From Rhodovulum sulfidophilum (GTDB lineage: Bacteria; Pseudomonadota; Alphaproteobacteria; Rhodobacterales; Rhodobacteraceae), in NCBI GenBank assembly GCA_003241785.1, contig QFPW01000001.1, positions 248,001 through 312,000 of the forward strand: a DNA stretch of 64,000 bases. The letters run 5' to 3'. The notes below the pieces were generated by a model. The model was given only the letters and a program-made list of their open reading frames with translations, did no database searches and was not told the DNA's origin. The stretch's first letter is position 1, and every line of letters starts with the position of its first letter. Below, piece after piece: positions 52,633-60,241 of this stretch. Position numbers and translations under genes: made by a program.

Positions 52633-53042
52633 CCCCCGCCGCGCTCGAGGCGCTGCGCCGGCTCGCAGAGGCGCGCAAGGCCGCGGATCTCGCGGCGCTC
52701 GAGCGCCTGCGCGCGGCGCGACGGGATTGCGCCGCCGGCGTCGCGGCGGTTCTGTCCACCCGCGCGGCCGAGCTCGCGGCGCCGCTCGACTCGGCTTTGG
52801 CCGAGGCGCTGGCGGCGCGGCTGCGCTGGGCCGATCAGCGGCTCGCGGCGCTGCGCGGCGAACTCCGCGCGCTCGACCAGCGGATCGCCGAGGCCCGGGC
52901 CGCGGCGGCGGTCAGCCTCGGCAAGGATCGCGCCCTCGGCGCGCTCGGCGACGCGGCCGCGCGCGAGCGGGCCCGGCTGCGCGCCGCGCGGCTGGAACGC
53001 GACGCGCCGCCCCCGGGGGAGCGGCGCGACGACTGGGAATGA
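52629..53042 (+). CDS. Small Ala/Arg-rich coiled-coil protein downstream of flhB (possible FliJ-like)
   Basis: A 137-residue helical, Ala/Arg/Leu-rich protein with heptad-like patterns ('LRRLAEARKAADLAALERLR', 'LAALRGELRALDQRIAEARA'). It has no enzyme motif. Size, coiled coil and position behind flhB suggest an export accessory protein such as FliJ, which is otherwise missing near fliI; direct homology is not visible. The GTG start is coupled to the flhB stop (GTGA), which supports it being a real gene despite low-complexity composition. Confidence 0.6.
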   Translation: MTPAALEALRRLAEARKAADLAALERLRAARRDCAAGVAAVLSTRAAELAAPLDSALAEALAARLRWADQRLAALRGELRALDQRIAEARAAAAVSLGKDRALGALGDAAARERARLRAARLERDAPPPGERRDDWE

Positions 53043-53066
53043 GTTGGACCCGGGGGCCTGTCGGAG

Positions 53067-53558
53067 CTAGGCGAGCACGCTCGCGATCTTGTCGAGCGTG
53101 GCCTTCTCCGCCGCGCTGACCTTCTCGCCGCCGAAGCCGAGGAAACCGCCTTCGGTCCCCGCCTCGGCCACCTTGCTCGCGATCTCGCCGAGCCAGGCCT
53201 TGAACCCGGCCGCCTCGGCCGGCGTCTTTGACGCGACGAGCTGCGAGACCTCGGTCAGTTCGGCGATCGCCGCCTCGACGATCTCGGGCGGCTTGCGGCC
53301 GGCGGCCTCGTGCTTCAGCACGCCGCGCGCCTGATCCCGGCCCTCGGAAGTCCCATAGGATTCGACCACGGCGTCGATCAGCGCGTTCTGGCCGCCCTCG
53401 CTCTTCGCCTTGCCGATCGCCGCGGCCACCGCGACGCTCTCCTTGACGGCGCCCCAGAGCCCTCCGGGCTCGGCGGCCGTGACGGCGATCCCGGCGATCA
53501 TCGGCGCGCCCAGAACGCGCGCCCATTCATCCTGGGTGAAGTTGTCCTTGAGGCTCAT
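53067..53558 (-). CDS. Conserved hypothetical protein
   Basis: A 163-residue soluble protein, 'MSLKDNFTQDEWARVLGAPM' at the start, then Ala/Glu/Lys-rich helices and an 'EGGFLGFGGEKVSAAEKATL' segment near the end. I recall similar 'FTQDEW..L..AP...' proteins in alphaproteobacteria annotated only as hypothetical. GGGAGGAGAG before the ATG is a strong ribosome-binding site. It converges on the coiled-coil gene and could be last in, or independent of, the flagellar minus-strand operon. Confidence 0.7.
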   Translation of the reverse strand: MSLKDNFTQDEWARVLGAPMIAGIAVTAAEPGGLWGAVKESVAVAAAIGKAKSEGGQNALIDAVVESYGTSEGRDQARGVLKHEAAGRKPPEIVEAAIAELTEVSQLVASKTPAEAAGFKAWLGEIASKVAEAGTEGGFLGFGGEKVSAAEKATLDKIASVLA

Positions 53559-53664
53559 GCTCTCCTCCCATCGCGTGGCTATGCCCTGCGTTTCTAGGCG
53601 AGATCGCGCGGCCGTCAAAGCACTGAAAGCCAAACGGCGCGGGACAGTTGGTCCCGGGCCGGGC

Positions 53665-53826
53665 TTACTTGGTCGCCGGCTTGTCCCAGAGATGGGAGAG
53701 CGCGGGCACGTACTGCGAGAACCAACCCGCCGCGACGTTGTCGGAGCGCGTCTTCGCGACCTTGGCAACTTTCTTCGGCTGCAGTTCGACGTTACGGAGG
53801 ATTTGCTGATAAGCGTCTACGATCAT
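53665..53826 (-). CDS. Small basic hypothetical protein
   Basis: A 53-residue basic product, 'MIVDAYQQILRNVELQPKK' at the start and 'WFSQYVPALSHLWDKPATK' at the end. GGACATCGGAAA precedes the ATG. Codon use is natural (a TAA stop, mixed third positions), unlike a chance frame in this GC-rich DNA, so I consider it a gene. It lies between fliL and the 163-residue hypothetical gene. Function unknown. Confidence 0.5.
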   Translation of the reverse strand: MIVDAYQQILRNVELQPKKVAKVAKTRSDNVAAGWFSQYVPALSHLWDKPATK

Positions 53827-53953
53827 TTTCCGATGTCCTTTCCGGATCCATGTTTGCCCTCGATTTAGGCATTTGATGAACGTTCGGAAAGCGCTGGAAT
53901 CGCAACCTCGCCTTGCGCGCCGCGCATGGCTGGCCGGAACGGGGCTCCAGGGG

Positions 53954-54430
53954 TCAGCTGTTGTCCTGGCGCGCGATCTCGGTGATCAGCACCCGGCCGG
54001 TCGGCGGATCGGGCATCAGCGTGCGCAACGTCTTGCCGAGCGCGGCGGTCAGGTCCTCGATCGGCTGGCCGGTGGTGAAGCTGCCGTCGAAGCCGCCGGA
54101 ATTCGCGTGCCGGAACATGACCTTGAGAAAGCCGTCGCGCAGCTTCGGCTCCAGCGCGGCGACCTGCTCGGCGCCATCGGGCTCCACCTCCACCGCGAGC
54201 GAGATCACCACCATCGCGGCGACCTTCCCGTCGCGGAACACCGGCACGACGAAGGGCTTGCCAAGCGGGACGGCCGCGAATTCGGCGTCGGGCGCGGCAG
54301 GCTCGGTCCCGACGGGTTCGCCCTCCGCCACCTCCGGCGCCGGCTCGGACACCGGGCGCAGCGCGAGCCCCGCGCCCACGCCCGCGGCGAGCCCGAGCAG
54401 CGCGAGCAGGACGGGAAGGATCTTCTTCAT
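53954..54430 (-). CDS. fliL: Flagellar basal-body-associated protein FliL
   Basis: Single-pass inner-membrane protein of 158 residues around the stator. The N-terminal helix is 'ILPVLLALLGLAAGVGAGLAL', followed by a Pro/Glu-rich linker and a stomatin-like periplasmic domain with 'VISLAVEVEPDGAEQVAALE' and 'LRDGFLKVMFRHANSGGF'. The ATG at 54430 is preceded by GGAG. Position after flgH in the minus-strand rod/ring operon supports the call despite low sequence conservation of the family. Confidence 0.88.
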   Translation of the reverse strand: MKKILPVLLALLGLAAGVGAGLALRPVSEPAPEVAEGEPVGTEPAAPDAEFAAVPLGKPFVVPVFRDGKVAAMVVISLAVEVEPDGAEQVAALEPKLRDGFLKVMFRHANSGGFDGSFTTGQPIEDLTAALGKTLRTLMPDPPTGRVLITEIARQDNS

Positions 54431-54452
54431 CGCGGACTCCGGCCGGAAGGGG

Positions 54453-55175
54453 TCAATAGGGCAGGATCTGGTCGGTGATCTGCTGCCCGTAGCGCGGCTG
54501 CTGGGCGGTCGTGAGCTGCCCCCGCCCGCCATAGGAGATCCGCGCGCCGGCGATCCGGTCGTATTCGATCTCGTTGTGGCGCGAGATGTCCTCGGGCCTG
54601 ACAATGCCCGTGACCCTCAGGTCGCGCAACTCGTTGTTCACCCGCACCTCCTGGTCGCCCTGGATCACCAGCTGGCCGTTCGGCAGCACCTGCACCACGG
54701 TCGCGGCGATCCGGAGCCGCAGCTTCTCGTTGCGCCGGGTCGAGCCGTTGCCCTTGAAGGTCGATTCGGCCGAGAGATCGAGCTCGGGCGACAGCATCGA
54801 GGTGTCGAAGGGCAGGAGGTCGGTGATGCCGAACCCCGCCTCGAGCGCCACGCCGTCGCTGCCGGCGCGGGTCCGGCTCGTCGTGTTGCGCATCTCCGCC
54901 TGCTCGTCGATCTCGATCGAGACGGTGAGCAGATCGCCGAGCGACCGGGCGCGCCGGTCGCCGAGCAGTCCCTTCGGCCCGGTGTTCCAGAGCGAGGCCT
55001 GCTGGTACTCGTAGCGCGCGGCCTGCGGCGCCGGCACGGCGAGCGCGACCCGCTCGGGCGTCAGGATCTCGCCGAGCGCCTCGCCCGAGCCGGTCGCCGT
55101 CATCTCGGGCGGCCGCATGATCGGCTCGCAGGCGCTCAGGAGCAGCGCGGCGAGGACGAGGGGCCGGGCGATCAT
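54453..55175 (-). CDS. flgH: Flagellar L-ring protein FlgH
   Basis: Outer-membrane lipoprotein of 240 residues forming the L-ring. The signal peptide ends in the lipobox 'LLSAC', and 'SLWNTGPKGLLGDRRARSLGD', 'GNGSTRRNEKLRLRIAATVV' and 'VIQGDQEVRVNNELRDLRV' (in part) are family signatures. The ATG overlaps the flgA stop region (flgA ends at 55172). flgI (P-ring) is not in the window although flgA, its chaperone, is. Confidence 0.95.
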   Translation of the reverse strand: MIARPLVLAALLLSACEPIMRPPEMTATGSGEALGEILTPERVALAVPAPQAARYEYQQASLWNTGPKGLLGDRRARSLGDLLTVSIEIDEQAEMRNTTSRTRAGSDGVALEAGFGITDLLPFDTSMLSPELDLSAESTFKGNGSTRRNEKLRLRIAATVVQVLPNGQLVIQGDQEVRVNNELRDLRVTGIVRPEDISRHNEIEYDRIAGARISYGGRGQLTTAQQPRYGQQITDQILPY

Positions 55176-55597
55176 CGCGCGACCACCACGCCGCCACTGG
55201 CCGTCACCCGCCCGGTGACGACCTGGCGCGAGGTCAGGTTCATCACGCGCACCTCCTCCCCGACGCCGGCGCGGTCGAGCGCGCGGCCCTCGGTGGTGAT
55301 CGACAGGGGACCCTCGGCGTAGGTCATCCGCACCAGCTGGTTGCGCTCGACCAGCGCCGGGGCGCCGAGCTGCGAGGCGAGGATCGGGCGCCCGGTATAG
55401 AGCGTGACCTTCGCCTCCTTGCCGATCGCCTCCTCGATGCTGGCGACCGCGCCCGGCGTCTCGGCGGGCTCGAGCGCCAGGTCGGCGGCCGACAGCACCG
55501 TCTGCCCCCGGATCGGCCGGACCGGCACGACGGTCCCGGCCTCGGCCGCGGGCGGGCCGGCCATCCCGGCGACGAGGGCGAGCGCCAGGCCTTTCAT
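55172..55597 (-). CDS. flgA: Flagellar P-ring assembly chaperone FlgA
   Basis: Periplasmic chaperone of 141 residues. A short signal peptide ('MKGLALALVAGMAGPPAAEA') precedes an SAF-type domain with 'RPIRGQTVLSAADLALEP', 'GRPILASQLGAPALVERNQLV' (in part) and 'VRVMNLTSRQVVTGRV'. It lacks the N-terminal domain of enterobacterial FlgA, as in the shorter alphaproteobacterial form. Its ATG overlaps the flgG stop by one base, and its stop overlaps flgH by 4 bp. Confidence 0.92.
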   Translation of the reverse strand: MKGLALALVAGMAGPPAAEAGTVVPVRPIRGQTVLSAADLALEPAETPGAVASIEEAIGKEAKVTLYTGRPILASQLGAPALVERNQLVRMTYAEGPLSITTEGRALDRAGVGEEVRVMNLTSRQVVTGRVTASGGVVVAR

Positions 55598-56382
55598 CAC
55601 CGGATCTCCACCGTCGCGGACAGCATCTGGTCGGCGGCGGTGATCACCTTCGCGTTCATCTCGTAGCCGCGCTGCGCCTCGATGAGCCCGGTGATCTCGC
55701 GTACGGCGTCGACCGAGGAGGCCTCGAGATAGCCCTGGCGGAAGGTGCCGCGCCCGTCCTCGCCGGCGGTCCCGACATTGGGCGCGCCCGAGGCCTCCGT
55801 CTCGCGGAAGAGATTGCCGCCGGTCGCCTCGAGCCCCTTCTCGTTCGCGAAGCTCACGAGGCTGAACTGCCCGAGCAATTGCGCCTGGGTCTCGCCGTCG
55901 AAATAGGCGTAGACCTCGCCGGCGGCGTTGATCGTGATCTCCTTCGCATCCTCCGGGAGCGTGATCTGCGGCTCGACCGCGAACCCCTCCGAGGTGACGA
56001 TGAGCCCGTCGCCCGTCCGCTTCAGCGCCCCGTCGCGGGTATAGGCCGGATCGCCCGAGGGCAGCGTCACCTCGAGATAGCCGGTGCCCTCGATCGCGAG
56101 GTCGAGCGCGCCGCCGGTCTCCGACAGCGTGCCCTGCTGGATGTCGACCGAGACCGCCGCCGCGCGCACGCCAAGCCCGAGCTGCACCCCCGCGGGCAGC
56201 ACCGTGCCATCGGTGGCGTTGATCGTGCCCGGCCGCGCCACCTGCTCGTAGTGCAGGTCGGCGAATTCGGCGCGCCTGGGGTTGTAGGCGGTCGTGCTCA
56301 TGTTGGAGAGGTTGTTCGAGATCACCTCGACCCGGGTCTGCTGGGCGGCCATGCCGGTCGCGGCGATGTTGAGGGCACGCAT
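55597..56382 (-). CDS. flgG: Flagellar distal rod protein FlgG
   Basis: Distal rod subunit of 261 residues. The N terminus 'MRALNIAATGMAAQQTRVEV' with 'ISNNLSNMSTTAYNPRRAEF' and the C terminus 'EITGLIEAQRGYEMNAKVI' form the terminal helices shared by all axial proteins; 'DLAIEGTGYLEV' marks the FlgG body. The length is standard. It follows flgF by 26 bp and precedes flgA. Confidence 0.96.
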   Translation of the reverse strand: MRALNIAATGMAAQQTRVEVISNNLSNMSTTAYNPRRAEFADLHYEQVARPGTINATDGTVLPAGVQLGLGVRAAAVSVDIQQGTLSETGGALDLAIEGTGYLEVTLPSGDPAYTRDGALKRTGDGLIVTSEGFAVEPQITLPEDAKEITINAAGEVYAYFDGETQAQLLGQFSLVSFANEKGLEATGGNLFRETEASGAPNVGTAGEDGRGTFRQGYLEASSVDAVREITGLIEAQRGYEMNAKVITAADQMLSATVEIR

Positions 56383-56408
56383 GCGGGTTACTCCTTTTCC
56401 GGATGGGA

Positions 56409-57131
56409 TCAGCCGTTGGACCCGAGGGTGCGCACGACGAGGCGAATGCGCGCGTCCTCCTGGTCCAGGAGCTTCTGGCCGTATTCATAGGCGCGCTGCA
56501 CCTCGATCATCCGCGCGATCTCGAGGATCGGGTTGACATTGGAGCCTTCGAGAAAGCCGCTCAGCACCGAGGCGGTCTCGGCCGGGACCGTCGGTCGATC
56601 GGAGCGGAAGAGCGTGCCCGATTCGCGGAAGAGCCGCGTCTGGTCCTCGACCGTGACCACGCCGACGCGCGCCAGCGGTTCGCCATCGACCGAGATGGTG
56701 CCGTCGGCGCCGACGCCGATCGCCTTCGCCTCGAAGGGGATCGCGATCGCGCCGCCGCCCTCGTCGAGCAGCGCATGCCCCTCGGGCGTCACGATCTGGC
56801 CGTCCGCGTCGCGGCCGAAGGCGCCGGCGCGGGTGAGCCGGGGGCCGCGCGGCGTCATCACGGTGAAGAATCCCTCGCCCTCGATCGCGAGGTCGAGCGT
56901 CCCGTTGGTCTGTTCGAGCGCGCCCTGCGCCTCGTCGGTGAAGCGGACGCGGGCCGAGGTCATCGCGACCGCGCCGCCCTCGAGCGGCAGCGCGCGCACC
57001 TCCTCGGCGAAGATCACGCCCTCGCGCCGGAAGCCGGTGGTCGAGACGTTGGCGATGTTGTTCGCGACCGTCTGCATCTCGCGCGCGAGGCCCGATTGGC
57101 GCGCCAGGGCGACATAGCCGGCAAGATCCAT
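56409..57131 (-). CDS. flgF: Flagellar proximal rod protein FlgF
   Basis: Proximal rod subunit of 240 residues. 'YVALARQSGLAREMQTVANN' and 'IANVSTTGFRREGVIFAE' at the start and 'ILEIARMIEVQRAYEYGQKL' at the end are the conserved rod helices, and 'DLAIEGEGFFTV' the body motif. It lies upstream of flgG. The gap to fliQ holds a hairpin and a family-B repeat, so transcription from the upstream genes may be attenuated here. Confidence 0.95.
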   Translation of the reverse strand: MDLAGYVALARQSGLAREMQTVANNIANVSTTGFRREGVIFAEEVRALPLEGGAVAMTSARVRFTDEAQGALEQTNGTLDLAIEGEGFFTVMTPRGPRLTRAGAFGRDADGQIVTPEGHALLDEGGGAIAIPFEAKAIGVGADGTISVDGEPLARVGVVTVEDQTRLFRESGTLFRSDRPTVPAETASVLSGFLEGSNVNPILEIARMIEVQRAYEYGQKLLDQEDARIRLVVRTLGSNG

Positions 57132-57167
57132 CGCGACACTCCCGCGCTCCAGGGCCCGGCGGGCCTC

Positions 57168-57189
57168 GCCTCAACCAATTGAGGCTTTT
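57168..57189. terminator. Hairpin with T-run (plus strand) upstream of flgF
   Basis: Perfect 7-bp stem GCCTCAA / TTGAGGC with a CCAA loop, followed by TTTT on the plus strand. On the coding (minus) strand for the operon it has no T-run. It may stop antisense transcription or be a regulator site. Confidence 0.5.
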
Positions 57190-57208
57190 CGTAAAAATTC
57201 GGTCAATT

Positions 57209-57272
57209 CGTAGGGTGGGCGATCCGCCCACCATGTTCCGGACCCGGATAGGCGGACCGAGGTCCGCCCTAC
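57209..57272. repeat. Palindromic repeats, family B (copies 3a and 3b), supplying the fliQ stop codon
   Basis: First unit: CGTAG then GGTGGGCG-ATC-CGCCCACC (57209-57232). Second unit: GGCGGACC-GA-GGTCCGCC-CTAC (57251-57272). The CTAC end of the second unit contains the complement of the fliQ TAG stop at 57269-57271. Confidence 0.8.
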
Positions 57273-57535
57273 CGCCCGATCACCCTCGGGATGATCTCGT
57301 CCTGGTAGAATTTCGTCAGCGTCTGGCCGGAGAAGCTCATCGTCGCCCAGAAGACGACGAGGATCGCGCCGAGCTTCGGCACGAAGGTCAGCGTCATCTC
57401 CTGCACCGAGGTCAGCGCCTGCAAAAGCCCGATCGCGAGGCCGACCACGAGCGCCACGGCGAGGATCGGCGTCGAGACGACGAGCGCGGTCCAGAGCGCG
57501 GCGCGCAGCACGTCGAGGATCTCGGCTTCGGTCAT
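57269..57535 (-). CDS. fliQ: Flagellar biosynthesis protein FliQ
   Basis: Two-helix export-gate protein of 88 residues. The two hydrophobic helices ('ALWTALVVSTPILAVALVVG' and 'TFVPKLGAILVVFWATMSF') and 'LLQALTSVQEMTLTFVPK' are diagnostic. The ATG at 57535 follows GGAGGACCAGG. The last codons and stop run directly into a family-B palindromic repeat, so the C-terminal 'VIGR' end may have been set by repeat insertion. fliR, its partner, is on the other strand. Confidence 0.94.
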   Translation of the reverse strand: MTEAEILDVLRAALWTALVVSTPILAVALVVGLAIGLLQALTSVQEMTLTFVPKLGAILVVFWATMSFSGQTLTKFYQDEIIPRVIGR

Positions 57536-57574
57536 TCCTGGTCCTCCGCGCTCCGTTGACACCCCGCGCGCACC

Positions 57575-57660
57575 GCTGTCCCGGACCTGATCCGGGACCT
57601 CGACGCCTGAGCGAGGCGCTTCTCTCGGGCCTCGAGGTCCCGGGTCGAGCCCGGGACAGC
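57575..57660. repeat. Dispersed palindromic repeat, family A (copy 2)
   Basis: Two 29-nt inverted halves (57575-57603 and 57632-57660) agree at about 25 of 29 positions; the left half contains CCCGGAcctgaTCCGGG. It sits between fliE and fliQ inside the operon. Closely related in sequence and layout to the element at 48464-48544. Confidence 0.8.
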
Positions 57661-57688
57661 GTAGCACTTCGGCCGACCGCCCCCCCGG

Positions 57689-57982
57689 TCACACCGGCAT
57701 GCGCAGGATTTCCTGATAGGCCTCGACCACCTTGTCGCGCACCGCGACGGCGGTCTGGACCGCCATCTCGGTCGCGGCCAGCGCCTCGACCACCGCCTGC
57801 GGATCGGCGCGGCCGGCGAGGCCCGCCTGCGCGGTCTCCTCGGCCGCGCGCAGCGTCGCCATGAAATCGGCGCCGGCCGCCGCGAAGGCCTGGCCGGGGC
57901 TCTGGGCGGCGACGGGTTCGGGCTTCGCCGCGACGCGGGTCTGGCCGTAGAGCTGCGAGGCGAGGGTCGCGCGGATATCCAT
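57689..57982 (-). CDS. fliE: Flagellar hook-basal body complex protein FliE
   Basis: Joins the MS-ring to the rod; 97 residues. The C-terminal half 'VVEALAATEMAVQTAVAVRD' followed by 'KVVEAYQEILRMPV' is the conserved FliE helix pair, while the N-terminal third is variable. It lies between flgC (30 bp upstream) and fliQ. The 153-bp gap to fliQ is filled by a family-A palindromic repeat. Confidence 0.94.
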   Translation of the reverse strand: MDIRATLASQLYGQTRVAAKPEPVAAQSPGQAFAAAGADFMATLRAAEETAQAGLAGRADPQAVVEALAATEMAVQTAVAVRDKVVEAYQEILRMPV

Positions 57983-58011
57983 GCGGGGGGTCTTTCTGGC
58001 TGGAGGGAAGA

Positions 58012-58404
58012 TCAGCGGCGCAGCAGGCCGAGCAGCGCGCTCGCCATCTGCCGGGCCTGGTCGAACATGCGGAGGTTCGCCTCGTAGGAGCGGTTCGCCT
58101 CGCGCGAATCGGCGATCTCGACGATGAGATCGACGTTGGAGCCGTGGACGTAGCCGTCCTTGTCGGCGAGCGGATTGTCGGGCGCGAAGCTGCTCGCGAA
58201 GTCGCTCTGGTCGAGCAGCACCGGGCCGGTCGCCACCCGCGCCGGCTCGCCGGCCCGGGCGAAGGCCGCCTCGAAGCTCACGGTCTTGCGGCGATAGCCC
58301 GGCGTGTCGGCGTTGGCGATGTTCTCGGCGCCGAGCCGCACCCGCGTCGCCTGGGCGCGCATCCCGCTCGCGGAGGTCGTCAGGGTTCGGAGCAGATCGT
58401 CCAT
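58012..58404 (-). CDS. flgC: Flagellar proximal rod protein FlgC
   Basis: Rod subunit of 130 residues. 'LTTSASGMRAQATRVRLGAE' and 'NIANADTPGYRRKTVSFEAA' at the N terminus and 'VEIADSREANRSYEANLRMF' near the C terminus are the shared rod-protein helices. I chose the ATG at 58404; an adjacent GTG would add one residue. The start lies in a 17-bp tandem repeat derived from the end of flgB. Confidence 0.95.
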   Translation of the reverse strand: MDDLLRTLTTSASGMRAQATRVRLGAENIANADTPGYRRKTVSFEAAFARAGEPARVATGPVLLDQSDFASSFAPDNPLADKDGYVHGSNVDLIVEIADSREANRSYEANLRMFDQARQMASALLGLLRR

Positions 58405-58449
58405 CACTTCACCCCGCCCATCACTTCACGCCCCCCGTCACTTCACGCC
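58404..58449. repeat. Triplicated 17-bp unit spanning the flgB end and flgC start
   Basis: On the minus strand GGCGTGAAGTGA (the last codons and stop of flgB) is followed by near-copies with a 17-bp period: plus-strand TCACTTCAC begins at 58404, 58421 and 58438. The copies add an extra in-frame-like ATG...TGA mini-frame in the 33-bp gap. Confidence 0.8.
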
Positions 58450-58833
58450 GATCGAGGCGCGCAGCACGTCGAGGGTCTTGGCATAGACCCCCATCGCGAG
58501 GTCATGGCTCTGGCGGATGCCGGCGGCCCGGGTCATCTGGTCCTCGATCGAGACCGAATTGCCGTTCGGCGTATCCGCGCCCTCGACCGCGTCGGGCCGG
58601 GGTTCGGCGCCGAGACCGGCCTCGGCGCCGAACGGGATATGCCCGGCCCGGGTCGTCCTCGCGGTGAAGGGAGGCGCCGCCTGGTCGAGCACGGCGGCGA
58701 AATCCGGCAGGTCGCGGGCGCGAAAGCCGGGGGTATCGGCGTTCGCGACATTCTCGGCGATCAGCGCCTGGCGCCGGGCGGCGTAGGTCGCGAGCCCGCT
58801 CGCGAGGCGCAGAACGTTGAGGTTCAGATCCAT
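58438..58833 (-). CDS. flgB: Flagellar proximal rod protein FlgB
   Basis: Rod subunit of 131 residues. 'LIAENVANADTPGFRARDLP' is the signature near the N terminus and 'HDLAMGVYAKTLDVLRASIG' the C-terminal helix. First gene of the minus-strand unit flgB-flgC-fliE-fliQ-flgF-flgG-flgA-flgH-fliL. It is divergent from fliI across 88 bp, which must hold both promoters; a TTAAC half-site is visible there, but not a full CtrA box. Confidence 0.94.
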   Translation of the reverse strand: MDLNLNVLRLASGLATYAARRQALIAENVANADTPGFRARDLPDFAAVLDQAAPPFTARTTRAGHIPFGAEAGLGAEPRPDAVEGADTPNGNSVSIEDQMTRAAGIRQSHDLAMGVYAKTLDVLRASIGVK

Positions 58834-58921
58834 GGGCGGGCGGCTCTCTCTCGCTGTGGCAACCGAGCCTTAACTTCGAGGAGTTGAAAAACTGTAATCA
58901 AACTCCGCGCGGATCCTTGCG

Positions 58922-60241
58922 ATGCAGACCGACTTCTCCGCCCTCGCCGCCGAGCTCTCGCGGCTTTCCAACAGCCAGCGCGTCGGCCGGGTCGCGGCGG
59001 TGAGCGCCGGCGCGATCGAGCTCGAGGGGCTGAGCCACCACGCCCGGATCGGCGACCAGATCGCGATCACCGCGGCGGGGGGCGAGATCCTCGGCGGCGA
59101 GATCGTCGGCCTCGCCGCGACGCGGGCGCGGGCGATGACCTACGGCCCGATCGACGGCGCCGCTGTCGGCGACGCGGCGCGGCTGATCGGACCCGCCGGG
59201 GCGCATCCCGACCTCTCCTGGATTGGCCGGGTGGTCGACGCCTTCGGCCAGCCGCTCGACGGCCGGCCGCTCGGCGCGGGCGCCGCGACCGCGCGGCTGC
59301 GCGCCGCGCCGCCCCCGCCCGCGGCGCGCAAGGGGCTCGGCCCCCGGCTCGCGACCGGGCTCGGCGTCTTCGACACGATGCTGCCGCTGGCGCGCGGCCA
59401 GCGCATCGGCATCTTCGCGGGCTCCGGGGTCGGCAAGTCGACGCTCCTCGCCGATCTCGCGCGCGGGATAGAGGCCGATGTGGTCGTTCTGGCCCTGATC
59501 GGCGAGCGCGGTCGGGAGCTGCGGGATTTCGTCGACCACGTGCTCGGCCCCGAGGGAATGGCCCGCGCGGTCGTCATCGCCGCGACCTCGGACCAGGCGC
59601 CGCTCATCAAGCGCCGCGCCGCCTGGATGGCGATGGCGGTCGCGGAAGTGTTCCGCGACCAGGGCCGCCACACGCTGCTCCTGATCGATTCGCTGACCCG
59701 ATTCGCCGAGGCGCATCGCGAGATCGCGCTGACGGCGGGCGAGGCGCCGTCCTTACGCGGCTTCCCGCCCTCGGTCTCCAACCTCATCGCCGCGCTGTGC
59801 GAGCGCGCCGGGCCCGGGGTCTTCGGCAAGGGGGATATCACCGGGGTCTTCAGCGTGCTCGTCGCGGGGTCAGACATGGACGAGCCGATCGCCGATATCG
59901 CGCGGGGCGTGCTCGACGGCCACGTCGTGCTCGACCGCGCCATCGCCGAGCGCGGCCGCTTCCCCGCCGTCGACGTGCGCCGCTCGGTCTCGCGCAGCCT
60001 GCCCGGGATCGCCTCGGAGGCGGAAAACGCGTGGATCCTCGGGACCCGGCGGCTGCTGACCGCCTATGAGAACGCGGCGCTGATGATCCAGACCGGCCTC
60101 TACGTCCCCGGCAGCGATCCCGCGATCGACGAGGCGGCGCGGCTCTGGCCGGCGCTCGACGCGTTCTTCGCCGAGCCGGCGCCCGACGGCGTCGCCGCGA
60201 GCTTCGCCCGGCTCGCGGCGATCCTCGACGGCGCTACCTGA
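58922..60241 (+). CDS. fliI: Flagellum-specific ATP synthase FliI
   Basis: ATPase of the export apparatus, 439 residues. Walker A is 'AGSGVGKST' (166-174), Walker B lies in 'LLLIDSLTRFAEAHREI', and the F1-like signature is 'GEAPSLRGFPPSVSNLIAAL' (in part). The N-terminal domain contains 'RIGDQIAI'-like beta-barrel features. It is the only export gene on this strand here. fliH is absent nearby, so FliI regulation must be encoded elsewhere. It overlaps the convergent DUF1217 gene by 8 bp. Confidence 0.97.
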   Translation: MQTDFSALAAELSRLSNSQRVGRVAAVSAGAIELEGLSHHARIGDQIAITAAGGEILGGEIVGLAATRARAMTYGPIDGAAVGDAARLIGPAGAHPDLSWIGRVVDAFGQPLDGRPLGAGAATARLRAAPPPPAARKGLGPRLATGLGVFDTMLPLARGQRIGIFAGSGVGKSTLLADLARGIEADVVVLALIGERGRELRDFVDHVLGPEGMARAVVIAATSDQAPLIKRRAAWMAMAVAEVFRDQGRHTLLLIDSLTRFAEAHREIALTAGEAPSLRGFPPSVSNLIAALCERAGPGVFGKGDITGVFSVLVAGSDMDEPIADIARGVLDGHVVLDRAIAERGRFPAVDVRRSVSRSLPGIASEAENAWILGTRRLLTAYENAALMIQTGLYVPGSDPAIDEAARLWPALDAFFAEPAPDGVAASFARLAAILDGAT

